A stretch of DNA of 64,000 nucleotides, taken from assembly GCA_017255395.1 (NCBI GenBank), contig JAFKDC010000010.1, forward strand, positions 1 to 64,000. Direction: 5' to 3'. The notes below the pieces were generated by a model, which did not search any database, was not told the DNA's origin, and was given only the letters and a program-made list of their open reading frames with translations. Below, piece after piece: positions 34,289-43,661 of this stretch. Made by a program: the position numbers and the translations under genes. Source of the DNA: Enemella evansiae (GTDB lineage Bacteria; Pseudomonadota; Alphaproteobacteria; Rhodobacterales; Rhodobacteraceae). Position 1 is the stretch's first letter. Each line of letters starts with the position of its first letter.

Positions 34289-35233
34289 TCAGTTGCTGAC
34301 GGCGTAGGCGTCGGTGAAGCCGTTGTTCTTGATGGTCTTCAGCAGGGTATCCATCTCGCCCCTGGTCTGCGCCGGGCCGACGACCACGCGCCAGAATTCC
34401 TTGCCCTGGCTGTTATGGGTCTTGACCGTGGGCACCATGCCGGACTGCCGCATCGATGTGGCGGTGTTCTCGGCGTTCTGTTTGACCGAGAAGATGCCGA
34501 TCTGGATATAGGGCTTCTTCAGGCTGCTGGCGGCGCTGGCAGGCTTTGCGGCGGGCTTCGGCTTGGGCGCCGGGACAGCAGCGGCCAGGGTGGGCTGCGG
34601 CGTGTCGCCCTGTGCAGAGGCCGGGGGCAGGGCGGTGGCATCGAGGGCGGCGGCAGCCGAGGTGGCGACCGGGTCCAGCGTGCCCTCGGTCACGCCGGGG
34701 GCGGCAGGCATGGCTTCTGTCTCACCGGCGGCGTTGATCACCGGCGTGGGTTCGGGGGCGGCCTCTGCCACCTCTTCGCGGCGCAGCGCGACGACATTCA
34801 GGTTCGACGGCTGACCGGCCAGCACGCCAAGCGCCGCGGCGGCATCGGACGAGATCTGAAGCCGCGGGCCGGGGCTTTGCCGTTCGCGCTTGAACAGCGC
34901 GCCGATGACGAACTGTCCGTTCTGTTCGTTTCGGATGATCGCTCGCTCGGGTTCCTTGACGTCGGGATGTGCCACCCAGACCCCGCCCAGCGAGGGCCGT
35001 CCGTCCCAGAGGCCCGCCTCGGTGGCCTGGAAGATATCCGGCGCCTCGACATCGCGTTCAGAGGTGCGTTTCGCGCCGCCGGTGGTGCTGGCCCGCGAGA
35101 CGACGTCGCCATCGCCTTTGGATTTGAGGAAGCCGGGCATCTGGCCCTCGGCGCAGGCGGTCAGGCCAAGCAGCGCCATGCCCCCAACCGATACACGCAG
35201 AGTCCTGCCGATATGTGCCGAAAAACCGCTCAT
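34289..35233 (-). CDS. SPOR-domain lipoprotein
   Basis: This 314-residue protein begins with a lipoprotein signal (GGMALLGLTAC, lipobox LTAC, Cys27). It has a central region starting DIFQATEAGLWDGRPSLGGVWVAHP that recurs in alphaproteobacterial cell-envelope lipoproteins. A Pro/Ala-rich linker (PAPKPKPAAKPASAASS) and a C-terminal SPOR domain (YIQIGIFSVKQNAENTATSM...FWRVVVGPAQTRGE) follow. SPOR domains bind denuded glycan strands at division septa. Neighbouring dac makes a role in peptidoglycan remodelling likely. Confidence 0.9.
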   Translation of the reverse strand: MSGFSAHIGRTLRVSVGGMALLGLTACAEGQMPGFLKSKGDGDVVSRASTTGGAKRTSERDVEAPDIFQATEAGLWDGRPSLGGVWVAHPDVKEPERAIIRNEQNGQFVIGALFKRERQSPGPRLQISSDAAAALGVLAGQPSNLNVVALRREEVAEAAPEPTPVINAAGETEAMPAAPGVTEGTLDPVATSAAAALDATALPPASAQGDTPQPTLAAAVPAPKPKPAAKPASAASSLKKPYIQIGIFSVKQNAENTATSMRQSGMVPTVKTHNSQGKEFWRVVVGPAQTRGEMDTLLKTIKNNGFTDAYAVSN

Positions 35234-35448
35234 CTCTTGCCTCTCGCCTTTGCCGTGGCGACCGATGTCGCCGCGTCACGCCGGGTTGTCCCGGTCGTCT
35301 TATGCCTCTGGTCGGGGCTCTGGCGGCCCGTCTTCGGCGGTAGAGTAGCCAATTCGGAGTCTCAGGGGAAGCCTGCAACGCGGCGGTGGTGCGGATTTTC
35401 CGATCGGTGCTTCCAGAATCGCTTTGGCGGGGGTATCGCGGCGGGACC

Positions 35449-35538
35449 GGAGGTTTGGCAGAGTGGTCGATTGCGGCGGTCTTGAAAACCGTTGGGCGTG
35501 AGAGCGTCCCCAGGGTTCGAATCCCTGAGCCTCCGCCA
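35449..35538 (+). tRNA. tRNA-Ser (anticodon UGA)
   Basis: GGAGGTT (35449) pairs with AGCCTCC at the 3' end, followed by discriminator G and encoded CCA (35536-35538). The anticodon stem GCGGT/ACCGT encloses CTTGAAA, anticodon TGA. The long variable arm (TTGGGCGTGAGAGCGTCCC) and the T arm GGGTTCGAATCCC are present. It is the last host gene before the prophage. Confidence 0.97.
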
Positions 35539-35761
35539 TTCCCGAGCAAAAATGGGCACTACGGCAAGACCGGTATTTCCGGACGCATGGCTCAGTGCCG
35601 CAGATTTCATGTCTCTTTGATCTACAGAGTTTTCACGTTGTTTTCGTTGACGTTGATCTTGTCGATGACGGCGCCCCGCCAGCCTCCGGCAACGGCAGGA
35701 CATGATCCATCTCGCGCACATACGTACCACCTTTGCGTTGTCGAACGGGATCTATGGCAGA
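35539..35761. other. Host spacer between tRNA-Ser and prophage end
   Basis: No complete gene is seen. A minus-strand frame with stop at 35622-35624 ends in the protein-like AVIDKINVNENNVKTL, but upstream it runs into the prophage end. It may be the 3' remnant of a gene interrupted by the phage or of an older integrated element. The last five bases before the prophage, GCAGA (35757-35761), would be the expected target duplication. Confidence 0.35.
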
Positions 35762-35880
35762 TGTGGCGTGACACGAAATTTTGCAGTGTTTGACACAGAA
35801 TTTTGCAGCAGCGCGATTTGGGTTGAAGGGTGTGGCGTGACACGAAATTTTGCAGTGTTTGACAGAGAAAGTTGCAGCAG
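35762..35880 (-). repeat. Prophage right end with four transposase-type binding sites
   Basis: Two direct 50-bp repeats (35762-35811 and 35831-35880, 3 mismatches) each contain two ~18-bp sites. The first site reads TGACACGAAATTTTGCAG (35769, 35838); the second starts 22 bp later (TGACACAGAATTTTGCAG at 35791 and a diverged copy at 35860). The outermost bases are TG, as in Mu ends. Paired sites 22 bp apart resemble the R1/R2 arrangement bound by MuA. Confidence 0.75.
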
Positions 35881-35907
35881 GCGAGTTCGCAATGAATGCC
35901 TGTTGCG

Positions 35908-36789
35908 TCAGCTATATCGTTCGAGCCCGGTGACGAAGTCCCAGTCCTCATCGAGAACGGCGACGGGGTCGCGGCCCGAGGCGGCGAGATTTTCGATGTA
36001 GCCGCGATACAGGCGGTGCCCGGCGGCCTCGTGTTCGGGAGCCGAGCCAGTTCCTTGCCCGTGCTGGTTGAATGCTTCCGGCACCCCCCATTGTGGGGAC
36101 AGCGTTGCGAAACTGCCGGAGTTCACGGCCCCTGCGGCGCCCGTGACGGTCTCATCGCCGTTGGCCGATTTCATACGCATGCCGCACTCATCGGCAGTGC
36201 GCCAGAAGGCCCATTGGGTCACTGCGCCATAATACGGGGCCAGGTCCGTGATACCGAGCGACGGGGATTGCTGGCTGCCGACCGACAGCTGTCGAGAGCA
36301 GTACAGCCTCGGAGTGTTGCTCTGCGCAACAGTCACCAAATCGGTGTCGCTGCTGTACGAGTTGGCTCCAGAACAGGTAAAGATCGGCGAGACGACCGAA
36401 CCCCCGTTCCAGTCCTCGGCGCTCGGCAATTTCGCCCAGCCAAGGATCAGATACTCCTGATCGCCCTCAAGTGGTGCAAGGCACCCCGCAGGACCGCGCA
36501 CCACGCAACCGTCAGCAGTGAGGTCGTACAGGTCGATCCCGCCCCCGGCGAGAGCGATGATTTCGGCTTGACTCTCGGGGCGGTAAAAACCGCCGTTGGC
36601 GCGTTCGGCCAGATCGCGCACGAGCGCGCCGTCCGCAGGTACATCCTCGTGCGGAAACGACCAGGGGAACGAAACGTCGAAGCCGAACAGCGCGCCGCCT
36701 TTCGCGCCATCGAGAACGGGATCGCGAGACAATTTTCCGAACTGCGTTGCGCCGAACGTGCCGGTGATCTTGAGAAGTGTTGCGGTCAT
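35908..36789 (-). CDS. Phage fiber-associated hypothetical protein
   Basis: This 293-residue protein is the last prophage gene before the right end. AAAGGAGA lies upstream of the start at 36789. It begins MTATLLKITGTFGATQFGKL and contains a polar, Gly/Ser-rich middle with several Cys (IFTCSGANSYSS, RLYCSRQLS). The region LGWAKLPSAEDWNGGSVVSPIF recalls virion surface proteins. Its position behind the tail fiber suggests a receptor-binding or fiber-assembly role. No family is recognised. Confidence 0.65.
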   Translation of the reverse strand: MTATLLKITGTFGATQFGKLSRDPVLDGAKGGALFGFDVSFPWSFPHEDVPADGALVRDLAERANGGFYRPESQAEIIALAGGGIDLYDLTADGCVVRGPAGCLAPLEGDQEYLILGWAKLPSAEDWNGGSVVSPIFTCSGANSYSSDTDLVTVAQSNTPRLYCSRQLSVGSQQSPSLGITDLAPYYGAVTQWAFWRTADECGMRMKSANGDETVTGAAGAVNSGSFATLSPQWGVPEAFNQHGQGTGSAPEHEAAGHRLYRGYIENLAASGRDPVAVLDEDWDFVTGLERYS

Positions 36790-36806
36790 TGGAGGGTTCT
36801 CCTTTT

Positions 36807-39800
36807 TCAGTGGGTAAGAACGGGATAGGCGAGCGCGGCCATGGACCAGTGGCCGTCGTCGTTGGCGTGTATGCCATCGACCTTCATGAGCGGCAGAGGA
36901 CCGTCCGATGCGTATTCGCCCGGATTGGTGGGATCGCCGAAAGCCGCCTGCATGTTGATGAAGGCGGTGCAGAGGTCCGTTGCGATCCGAAGTGCGGCGC
37001 GCTGGTATTCGGTCATCGGGATCGCCCGGTCCTGCTGGTTCTCGGCGCTGACACACAGAACAACATCCGGTACGTCGAAAGCGGCGCGAATACGGCGAAC
37101 AAGTTCCCGCTGATCGTCCGCCCAAGTGGCGACAGCGCGGTTCGCGCCCTGCGAGTTGGTGCCGTCGAGATTGACCCACAGCCGAACGGGTCCAAGCATC
37201 TGCCAAGCATCGCGCTGACGGTCCTCATCGGGACTGTTCCACTGGTAGGTCTGCGAGCCACTGGCACCCATCTTGTGGATGCGCACCCCCGGAGCGTCGG
37301 ACATTGCGACAACGCCACTCAGGCGGACCGTGCCGCTTACGACCTCGATCTCGAGAAGGTGGGCTCCGGGGGTTACGGGAATATCCTCATGGCCCGGCAC
37401 ACCGACGCCACCCTGAACGTTCAGCGTCGTCCAAGACCCACCATCGAGGCGCCAGCGCACCACTCCGTTGCTGGTTCCGAGCCAGCACAGTCGCAATGCC
37501 GTGTGATCCGGTTCTGCCGGGACGGAGACACGTAGGCTGTCTCCAGCCGTTCCGCTTTCTACATAGCCGCCATCCGGCGTAGGAGACCCCGTTAACGCGC
37601 GCTGCCACGCGCCGTCGAGAGAGACGGGATAGAGAGAGGGCCGCATGTTGCCGCGCAACCCGGTCGGCTGAGAACCCCCGTGGGTGTACGGTCCGTCATA
37701 GGCCCCCCAATAGGACCAACTGCACCATCCGCCGCCGCCATCTCCATAGGCGTCGAATAGCCGGGCGGCGATACGACCGAACCACGCTCCGCTATCCACG
37801 GTGCCAGCGGTCCAACTGTCACCGGCTACAACGATCTCGATCTGCCCCTCTGTGAGGTCGGCCAGTTTCGCTAGAGAGAGGTGGGTCTGGCGGAGCAGTT
37901 CACGCCCCCAGATGGTCGGATCAGGCAGAGTGGCGGCCACATCCGCAACCACCGGCACGCCGGACCGCCAGTGAATATTGTTGTCCCCGTCGAGCAGCAG
38001 TATCTCCGGCGCCCCGTTGCGCTCAGTGGTCAGCAGCTCGCCCTCCGGCATCCGCAGGCGGTCCTGAACGACCCGCAGGATAGCGTCCTGACCAAGGTAG
38101 CCCGCCACGTTGCCCGACGCGTCGGTGAACGCCAGCAACTGCTCGCCGTTGCGCTCAAGGAACTGAAGCCCGAGTTCGCGGGTGGTCGCTTCGGCCCGCA
38201 ATTCATCCAGTGAAGCCGACCCACCGGACCGCCAGATAAGATTGCCATCCTCATCCGACAGGATCATTTCCGGCGCGCCGTTGCGCTCAGTGGTCAGCAG
38301 CTCGCCCTCCGGCATCCGCAGGCGGTCCTGAACGACCCGCAGGATAGCGTCCTGACCAAGGTAGCCCGCCACGTTGCCCGACGCGTCGGTGAACGCCAGC
38401 AACTGCTCGCCGTTGCGCTCAAGGAACTGAAGCCCGAGTTCGCGGGTGGTCGCTTCGGCCTCGATCTCCTGCTGCAGCGCATCGTCACGATTTTCACGTG
38501 CTGTCGCCTCGGCATCGAAAGCAGCCTGCTGGGGTCCGCTCACAGGCTTTTCCGCATCGGCCGTGTCGTCGGCACTGCCGAGACCGACCTGCGCCTTGGT
38601 CACGTTGTGCGGGTTGTCCGAGCGGGCTCCGTGGGCGGCCTGTGCCGCAGAGGCCGCATTGTCAGCTGCGATCCGGGCCTGCTCTTCCGCCGAAAGATCA
38701 TCTCTCAGATCGGAGACGTCTGCACCGCCCAGGACGATATCCGTGACGTCCTCCCACTCGAAGAACCCGACCCCCGTGGTGGGGGTGTCGCCGAAGGTTT
38801 CGATATAAGGGGTGCAGTAACGCGCCGTCGACGGCGGGACGGCTTCGACGCCCTCTACGCCCGCGTCCTTACTGACGATGATCGAGGCCATCACGACGCC
38901 GTCGGCGGCGACCGGATTGGCTTGCGACGCCAGAACCACCGTGCTGACCGTGGCCTTGCCCTTGTTCAGGTTCCGGAGCTTCAGCTGAACTGCGTCGCCG
39001 CTCGGGTCGTTGCTGTCAACCAGACGCTTGTAGGCCACGCGCAGGCGATAGACCCGGTTGTTCTCGAGCGCATAGGCTCGTCTGGGCGCGATGATGCCCG
39101 CCCCGGGCAGCCCCCAAACTTTTCCGAGGTCATCGTCCAGCGACGTCGCACCTTGTGAGATCGCTGGACGGGCTTCGGGCTCGCCACTCAAGGCTGAGGA
39201 AAACTGCTCCGGTGCATCGCCCGGCCGCGTGACATCCGAAATCGCGATGTGATCGACCCGCGCATCCAGGACCGCGAGCGCGGAGGTATTGGCCGCGACG
39301 CCGGCGATCACCGCATCCAATGCCGCTTTGGCCGAGGACGCGAGCCACCAGGCGGCAATGGCCTGTTTCACGCGAACGGCCGACCATGCGCGGCGGTCGG
39401 TGGCCGTCCCTGCCTCGGCCTCTGCCTGCGAGACTGTCTCCCCCGTCCATTCACGGGCATTCGAGAGCGCGGCGTTGCCCGGCTGGATGGCGCTGTCGGC
39501 CTTCCCGCCTTGCGCCGCGGTGGCATAGTCCGTCGCGGCCGTCGCCGCCGCCGTGCCGAGTGCGGGCTTGCCGGTCAGGTCGGCATAGGCGCCCGAGGTC
39601 GCCACCACCGCCAGGTCGGCGGGCTGCACCGCGCTGTCCGCCTTCGTGCCCTGCGCGGCGGTCGCGAAGGCCTCGACATCCTCCGCTGCAGCGGTTCCCA
39701 CGTCGGCGGGTTGCAGGGCCGTGTCGGCCTTCCCTCCCTGCGCCGCGGTGGCATAGTCCGTCGCTGCCGTCGCCGCCGCCGTGCCGAGCGTCGGCCTGTC

Positions 39801-40244
39801 AGACAGGTCGCCGTAAGCGCCGGACATAGCGACCTGCGCCAGATCGGCGGTGTTTGCTTTGGCGGCCAGGCCTGTGCCGCCGATGCGCACCCAACGGCCC
39901 CAACCGTTGTTCCACGAATAGCGCCCGGCGTTCTCGACCGCTGCCCCGTCGTAGCCTGTCGCGCTGGCCGCCGGGTGCGTGCCGCTGTCGGTGTCCGGCA
40001 CTTCCGCGCCCGCGCCGTCCACCGTAGCGGTCAGCGCCGAGAGGTCGTTCCAGGTCGCGGCGAAAACCAGGCCGGACGTGATCTCGCTGCGCACCTGGCT
40101 AAACTCAGCCGCAACAGGTCCGCCTGCCACCAGTTGGGTTCCAAGCGTGTCGATCGCGACGCGTCCGACCTTGCCGTCGCCGATGCCGACCATGTCCTCG
40201 ACGAGGGCCAGCCTGTCCTTGTCCGTGATGCGAGTGCCGTTCAT
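36807..40244 (-). CDS. Tail fiber with SGNH hydrolase domain and internal repeats
   Basis: This 1145-residue protein has a repetitive N-terminal half with units like SGAYADLTGKPALGTAAATA and DYATAAQGGKADSA, then a phage-fiber segment DNPHNVTKAQVGLGSADDTA. Two 88-residue units follow (about 595-770, starting EATTRELGLQFLERNGEQL) that are nearly identical. The C-terminal part is an SGNH/GDSL hydrolase: block I VVAGDSWTAG (about 806) and block V DGIHANDDGHW (about 1124). Such domains deacetylate surface polysaccharides. It is therefore a likely receptor-binding fiber with glycan-esterase activity. Confidence 0.85.
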   Translation of the reverse strand: MNGTRITDKDRLALVEDMVGIGDGKVGRVAIDTLGTQLVAGGPVAAEFSQVRSEITSGLVFAATWNDLSALTATVDGAGAEVPDTDSGTHPAASATGYDGAAVENAGRYSWNNGWGRWVRIGGTGLAAKANTADLAQVAMSGAYGDLSDRPTLGTAAATAATDYATAAQGGKADTALQPADVGTAAAEDVEAFATAAQGTKADSAVQPADLAVVATSGAYADLTGKPALGTAAATAATDYATAAQGGKADSAIQPGNAALSNAREWTGETVSQAEAEAGTATDRRAWSAVRVKQAIAAWWLASSAKAALDAVIAGVAANTSALAVLDARVDHIAISDVTRPGDAPEQFSSALSGEPEARPAISQGATSLDDDLGKVWGLPGAGIIAPRRAYALENNRVYRLRVAYKRLVDSNDPSGDAVQLKLRNLNKGKATVSTVVLASQANPVAADGVVMASIIVSKDAGVEGVEAVPPSTARYCTPYIETFGDTPTTGVGFFEWEDVTDIVLGGADVSDLRDDLSAEEQARIAADNAASAAQAAHGARSDNPHNVTKAQVGLGSADDTADAEKPVSGPQQAAFDAEATARENRDDALQQEIEAEATTRELGLQFLERNGEQLLAFTDASGNVAGYLGQDAILRVVQDRLRMPEGELLTTERNGAPEMILSDEDGNLIWRSGGSASLDELRAEATTRELGLQFLERNGEQLLAFTDASGNVAGYLGQDAILRVVQDRLRMPEGELLTTERNGAPEILLLDGDNNIHWRSGVPVVADVAATLPDPTIWGRELLRQTHLSLAKLADLTEGQIEIVVAGDSWTAGTVDSGAWFGRIAARLFDAYGDGGGGWCSWSYWGAYDGPYTHGGSQPTGLRGNMRPSLYPVSLDGAWQRALTGSPTPDGGYVESGTAGDSLRVSVPAEPDHTALRLCWLGTSNGVVRWRLDGGSWTTLNVQGGVGVPGHEDIPVTPGAHLLEIEVVSGTVRLSGVVAMSDAPGVRIHKMGASGSQTYQWNSPDEDRQRDAWQMLGPVRLWVNLDGTNSQGANRAVATWADDQRELVRRIRAAFDVPDVVLCVSAENQQDRAIPMTEYQRAALRIATDLCTAFINMQAAFGDPTNPGEYASDGPLPLMKVDGIHANDDGHWSMAALAYPVLTH

Positions 40245-40259
40245 ATGATGGCGTCCTTT

Positions 40260-43200
40260 TCAGATGATTACGGCCGAAGCCGGACCCGCCATCGCTCCGG
40301 CGATGGCGCCCGCGCGCGGTTCGGCATAATAGTCCCAGGCCCCCTGGACCGCGCAGGAGGCGGTCTCGCGGATCAGCGTCACGCTCTCCACGGCGCCGTC
40401 GAAGTCAGGCGTGGCCTCGATCTCGATGTCGGTGGACTGCGACAGCGTGGTCAGGCTGAAGAGCGTCTGCCCGTTAGACGAGATCGCGGCCGTCGCGACG
40501 GGCGTACCGCCGGCAAGGCGCAGGGTGACCGAGCCGGCAGTCCGTCCGGAGAGGGTCACCTGGCCGCGGCAGATGATCCCGGCCGAGGTCGCCAGTGCCT
40601 GGCTCAGCACGCTGGCGCCACCGGGTGCATGGGTCGCGGCACCGCTGCTCACGGTCCAGCCGCCATCGGCCGTCCAGGCACCCGCATCGTCGAGGTCTCC
40701 GTCGGTGACCAGATCGCTGCGCGTGGCGTCGCCATCGGTGATCGTCGCCGTGTTGCCGGCGGTCACGGGAACCGGTGCACCCAAGGCATGTTCGTCGCGG
40801 TCGAGGGCACCCCCCGCCGGAACCCGATAGATCTGAAGCCCGTCGGTCGATCCGGACGGCACCGGTACGGTCAGGACAGCATGCCCGAGTTGCCCGACGG
40901 CGGTGATCCCCTCCGCGCTCAGATCGCTCGGAAAATCCGGATCCTGCGCGCCTGCGATCACGGCCACCACGGGGGTCGGGGGACTGACCGCGCCGCCCAG
41001 GGCAATCGCCGTGGCATAGATCTCGATCCCGTCACCATGGAGATACCCCTCCAGTGTCGTGCCGCCGGCGGCCGCGCTGATCGCCACGAGTTCCCAGGGC
41101 GTCGGAAGGGTAATCGGATCGGCAGGTTCCGGACGCGCAACAAGCCGATGGAAGAGCTGAAACCCGGTCAGCAGAACGCCGCCGCTGTAGCCGCCTGTGA
41201 GCCTGATCGAAACCGGGCGCTCTTCGGTCGGTGCGACGATCATGTCGTCGTAACCGCGACCGGCATCGATGGCGCTTTCGATCCCCGTAAACCTCGGGGG
41301 AGAAGGCGCCTGGAAGACCAGGCCGACATCCGCGCCGACCCGGCCGGTCCATGGCGGCGCGACATAGGCATCGGTCAGCGTGTCGATCTCGGGCGCATGG
41401 GCGACCATGCGCACCATGGTCGAGAAATGCTCGCCCATCTCGATCGCCTGGACCTTGACGGGAAAGCTGTCGGCCGCCGCCAGGCCGAACTGGACCAATT
41501 GACCGACCTCGGGCATGTCGCCCGGACCCAGAACCTCCAGAAGGCGCGTCTCACCGGGAGAGGTCCGGACCTGGCGCACCACGGAGGCCGCGTCGGCGAA
41601 CCCCATGGCGTCGGGTGCACCCGAGACCAGAAAGCGGATGACATAGTGCTCTCCCGCGGTCATGAGCACCGGTTCATCCAAAAGCACGAGCCCGCCGTCC
41701 ACGCGGCGCACGCGTCCCGCGCCCTGTGTCTCCGACAGGATCGGGTTCGAGAACATGACGAGGTCGCCGCGTTCGATGGGCATGGCCTCGTGATCCTGCA
41801 TGGCCTGGTGGACATCCGGTCGGAACTGCAACTCGTAGAAACGACGCGTGGCTTCGCGCGCGACCTCGGCAGGGTCGGTCTTGCCCGGCATCTCCAGAAG
41901 CTCGGTCAGGGTGATCGGTCCCTCATAACCAGGGCGCCGAACCAGCCGCTCATCGGGCCGGTAGTCGTTGGTGGCGTCGAGGAAAGGCACGCGGAACGCA
42001 TGGGGCAGCTTCAGATAGCTGCGTGTCGTGGTCAGCTCCCGCGCGTTGCGGAGGTTGATGTGCCCCGCCACCAGTTCCCGCGGCTCATCGATGACCACGT
42101 CCCAGCGCCCTGACGTCCGACGCGGCGTGGCCCGGCCCGCGGCCGCAATCATGTCCAGGACGTTGCGCAGGTTCAGCCCGTCGTCCTCGAAGGCGAAGTC
42201 GAACTTCAGATCCTTTCGGGCACAGAAGGCATGCCAATACTGGAGCCGCTCGAGATCGATCCCACTGTCTGGCTCTGCTTCGGCCAGGGCCGTCGATTGC
42301 AAGGCAGCCCGGAAGTGGCTTGCCGGATTGGAGGTGGCGCGCGGAATCCATGTTTCGGTCGCGGCGTCCCAGTCGGGAATGATACGCTGGCACAGCGCGG
42401 AGAGCTGGTCGATCTGGCCGTTGAACTGGGCCGTGGCCCGGGCGCGCAGGGCAAGTTTGGTGATCCGCCCGGGGTAAGCAATCGGCGCCTCGGGACGCAG
42501 GGTCTGGATAGCGGACCAGGTGCAGTTCTCGATGTAACGCTCGCGTGGCGGGCCATCCATCTTGGTGACCTCGATCTGCCAGCGCCCCCTGTAGGGAAGG
42601 TCCCAGACCACCTGCCGGAAGAAGGCCTCTTCCTTCTCTGCACGGAAGCTGACGGTCTCGACCTCTTCCCACTCATCGAGAGACGATTGCCGCTGCCGGA
42701 TCCGCACCTCGATCCCGTTCGGCCGCGGATCGCCTTCCTTCGTGTAGCGGACGAGACCATTCGGGAAGTAGAAGATCAGGCCCACGCCCGCGGCATCCTT
42801 GCCGGTCCGGCGCACGATGGGCGTGGCGATGGGTTCGCCGTCGATCCTGTTGCCGGCATCGTCCGTCGGATACGGTCGCTTGAGTTCTGCCCCGACGGCT
42901 TTCTCGAAGACCTGCATGGGTGTGATGCCCATCTGGTCGGATGCGGGCCTGTCGACATGCAGTTCGGTTTCGATTTCGTCGTATGTGTCGATCGGTGTGT
43001 CACCGAGGCGGATATCGCTGAGCTCGACATGACCGCCGCCGAAATTGACCGCGTAGTGCACGATCTGGTCGTCGCCGACGATCTCGGACCAGCTCGACGT
43101 GGCGAGCGGAGGCGTGTAGCGGACCGTGCCCATGATCTCGGGGATCACGCCGTCCGGTCGCAACTCGTTGCGGACCGCCCCGATGGAGTATCGGTTGTCC

Positions 43201-43661
43201 GGTCCGTCCCGGTCCCTGGGCTCGGGCGGCGGAAACATCGACTGGATCAGCAGGTTGCCGATGGCGGTTGTGCCCAGCGTGATGAAACCGGCGGCGGCCT
43301 TCGTGCTGATCCCGATCGCACCTGCCAGCGCCGGTGCGAAAGCAGCCGACAGTGCGACGGCCGCCACCGCCACCACGATCTGCAGGACCGATCTCATCGC
43401 CCCGTCTCCTGGCACGAGCCGAAGCACCACGCGCACGCCCGGCCGGGGCCGCGCCACCGGCCACAGATCGCGCGGGACGGTCTGCATGCCGCGCGAGGTG
43501 ACCAGGATAACCCGCAGGCGGTCCTGCGCACTGTCGGACAAGCCGGGCATGGCCCGGGCAATGATCTCCGCGACCGTCAGATCCGAGGGAAGCTCGAGGC
43601 CGACATGGTCTCCCTCCAGCGCCAAGACCGGTGCGATGTGTACGGGCAGCAATTCCGTCAT
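40260..43661 (-). CDS. Tail tip / host specificity protein, TipJ (GpJ)-like
   Basis: This 1133-residue protein starts at 43661, overlapping the NlpC/P60 gene stop (ATGA). Residues 1-80 resemble the N-terminal domain of TipJ proteins. A hydrophobic stretch follows (LQIVVAVAAVALSAAFAPAL, GFITLGTTAIGNLLIQSMF), then NRYSIGAVRNELRPDGVIPE and the long conserved phage tail domain with ALRARATAQFNGQIDQLSALC. Beta-sandwich modules fill the last 350 residues. It forms the baseplate hub tip and determines host contact. The gene is the counterpart of GTA gp15 or lambda J. Confidence 0.87.
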   Translation of the reverse strand: MTELLPVHIAPVLALEGDHVGLELPSDLTVAEIIARAMPGLSDSAQDRLRVILVTSRGMQTVPRDLWPVARPRPGVRVVLRLVPGDGAMRSVLQIVVAVAAVALSAAFAPALAGAIGISTKAAAGFITLGTTAIGNLLIQSMFPPPEPRDRDGPDNRYSIGAVRNELRPDGVIPEIMGTVRYTPPLATSSWSEIVGDDQIVHYAVNFGGGHVELSDIRLGDTPIDTYDEIETELHVDRPASDQMGITPMQVFEKAVGAELKRPYPTDDAGNRIDGEPIATPIVRRTGKDAAGVGLIFYFPNGLVRYTKEGDPRPNGIEVRIRQRQSSLDEWEEVETVSFRAEKEEAFFRQVVWDLPYRGRWQIEVTKMDGPPRERYIENCTWSAIQTLRPEAPIAYPGRITKLALRARATAQFNGQIDQLSALCQRIIPDWDAATETWIPRATSNPASHFRAALQSTALAEAEPDSGIDLERLQYWHAFCARKDLKFDFAFEDDGLNLRNVLDMIAAAGRATPRRTSGRWDVVIDEPRELVAGHINLRNARELTTTRSYLKLPHAFRVPFLDATNDYRPDERLVRRPGYEGPITLTELLEMPGKTDPAEVAREATRRFYELQFRPDVHQAMQDHEAMPIERGDLVMFSNPILSETQGAGRVRRVDGGLVLLDEPVLMTAGEHYVIRFLVSGAPDAMGFADAASVVRQVRTSPGETRLLEVLGPGDMPEVGQLVQFGLAAADSFPVKVQAIEMGEHFSTMVRMVAHAPEIDTLTDAYVAPPWTGRVGADVGLVFQAPSPPRFTGIESAIDAGRGYDDMIVAPTEERPVSIRLTGGYSGGVLLTGFQLFHRLVARPEPADPITLPTPWELVAISAAAGGTTLEGYLHGDGIEIYATAIALGGAVSPPTPVVAVIAGAQDPDFPSDLSAEGITAVGQLGHAVLTVPVPSGSTDGLQIYRVPAGGALDRDEHALGAPVPVTAGNTATITDGDATRSDLVTDGDLDDAGAWTADGGWTVSSGAATHAPGGASVLSQALATSAGIICRGQVTLSGRTAGSVTLRLAGGTPVATAAISSNGQTLFSLTTLSQSTDIEIEATPDFDGAVESVTLIRETASCAVQGAWDYYAEPRAGAIAGAMAGPASAVII

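Noticed and set aside
35449-35538. tRNA-Ser 3' end as attachment site of the prophage
   Set aside because: The prophage has Mu-type genes and transposase-type end repeats starting 220 bp away; no copy of the tRNA end was seen further inside. A different, older element at the tRNA cannot be excluded.
35622-35951. 109-codon minus-strand frame with repeated LCQTLQNFVSRH peptide
   Set aside because: The peptide repeat simply reflects the two 50-bp transposase site repeats.
39249-42113. 954-codon plus-strand frame in the prophage
   Set aside because: It is antisense to the fiber and TipJ-like genes and has no recognisable pattern.
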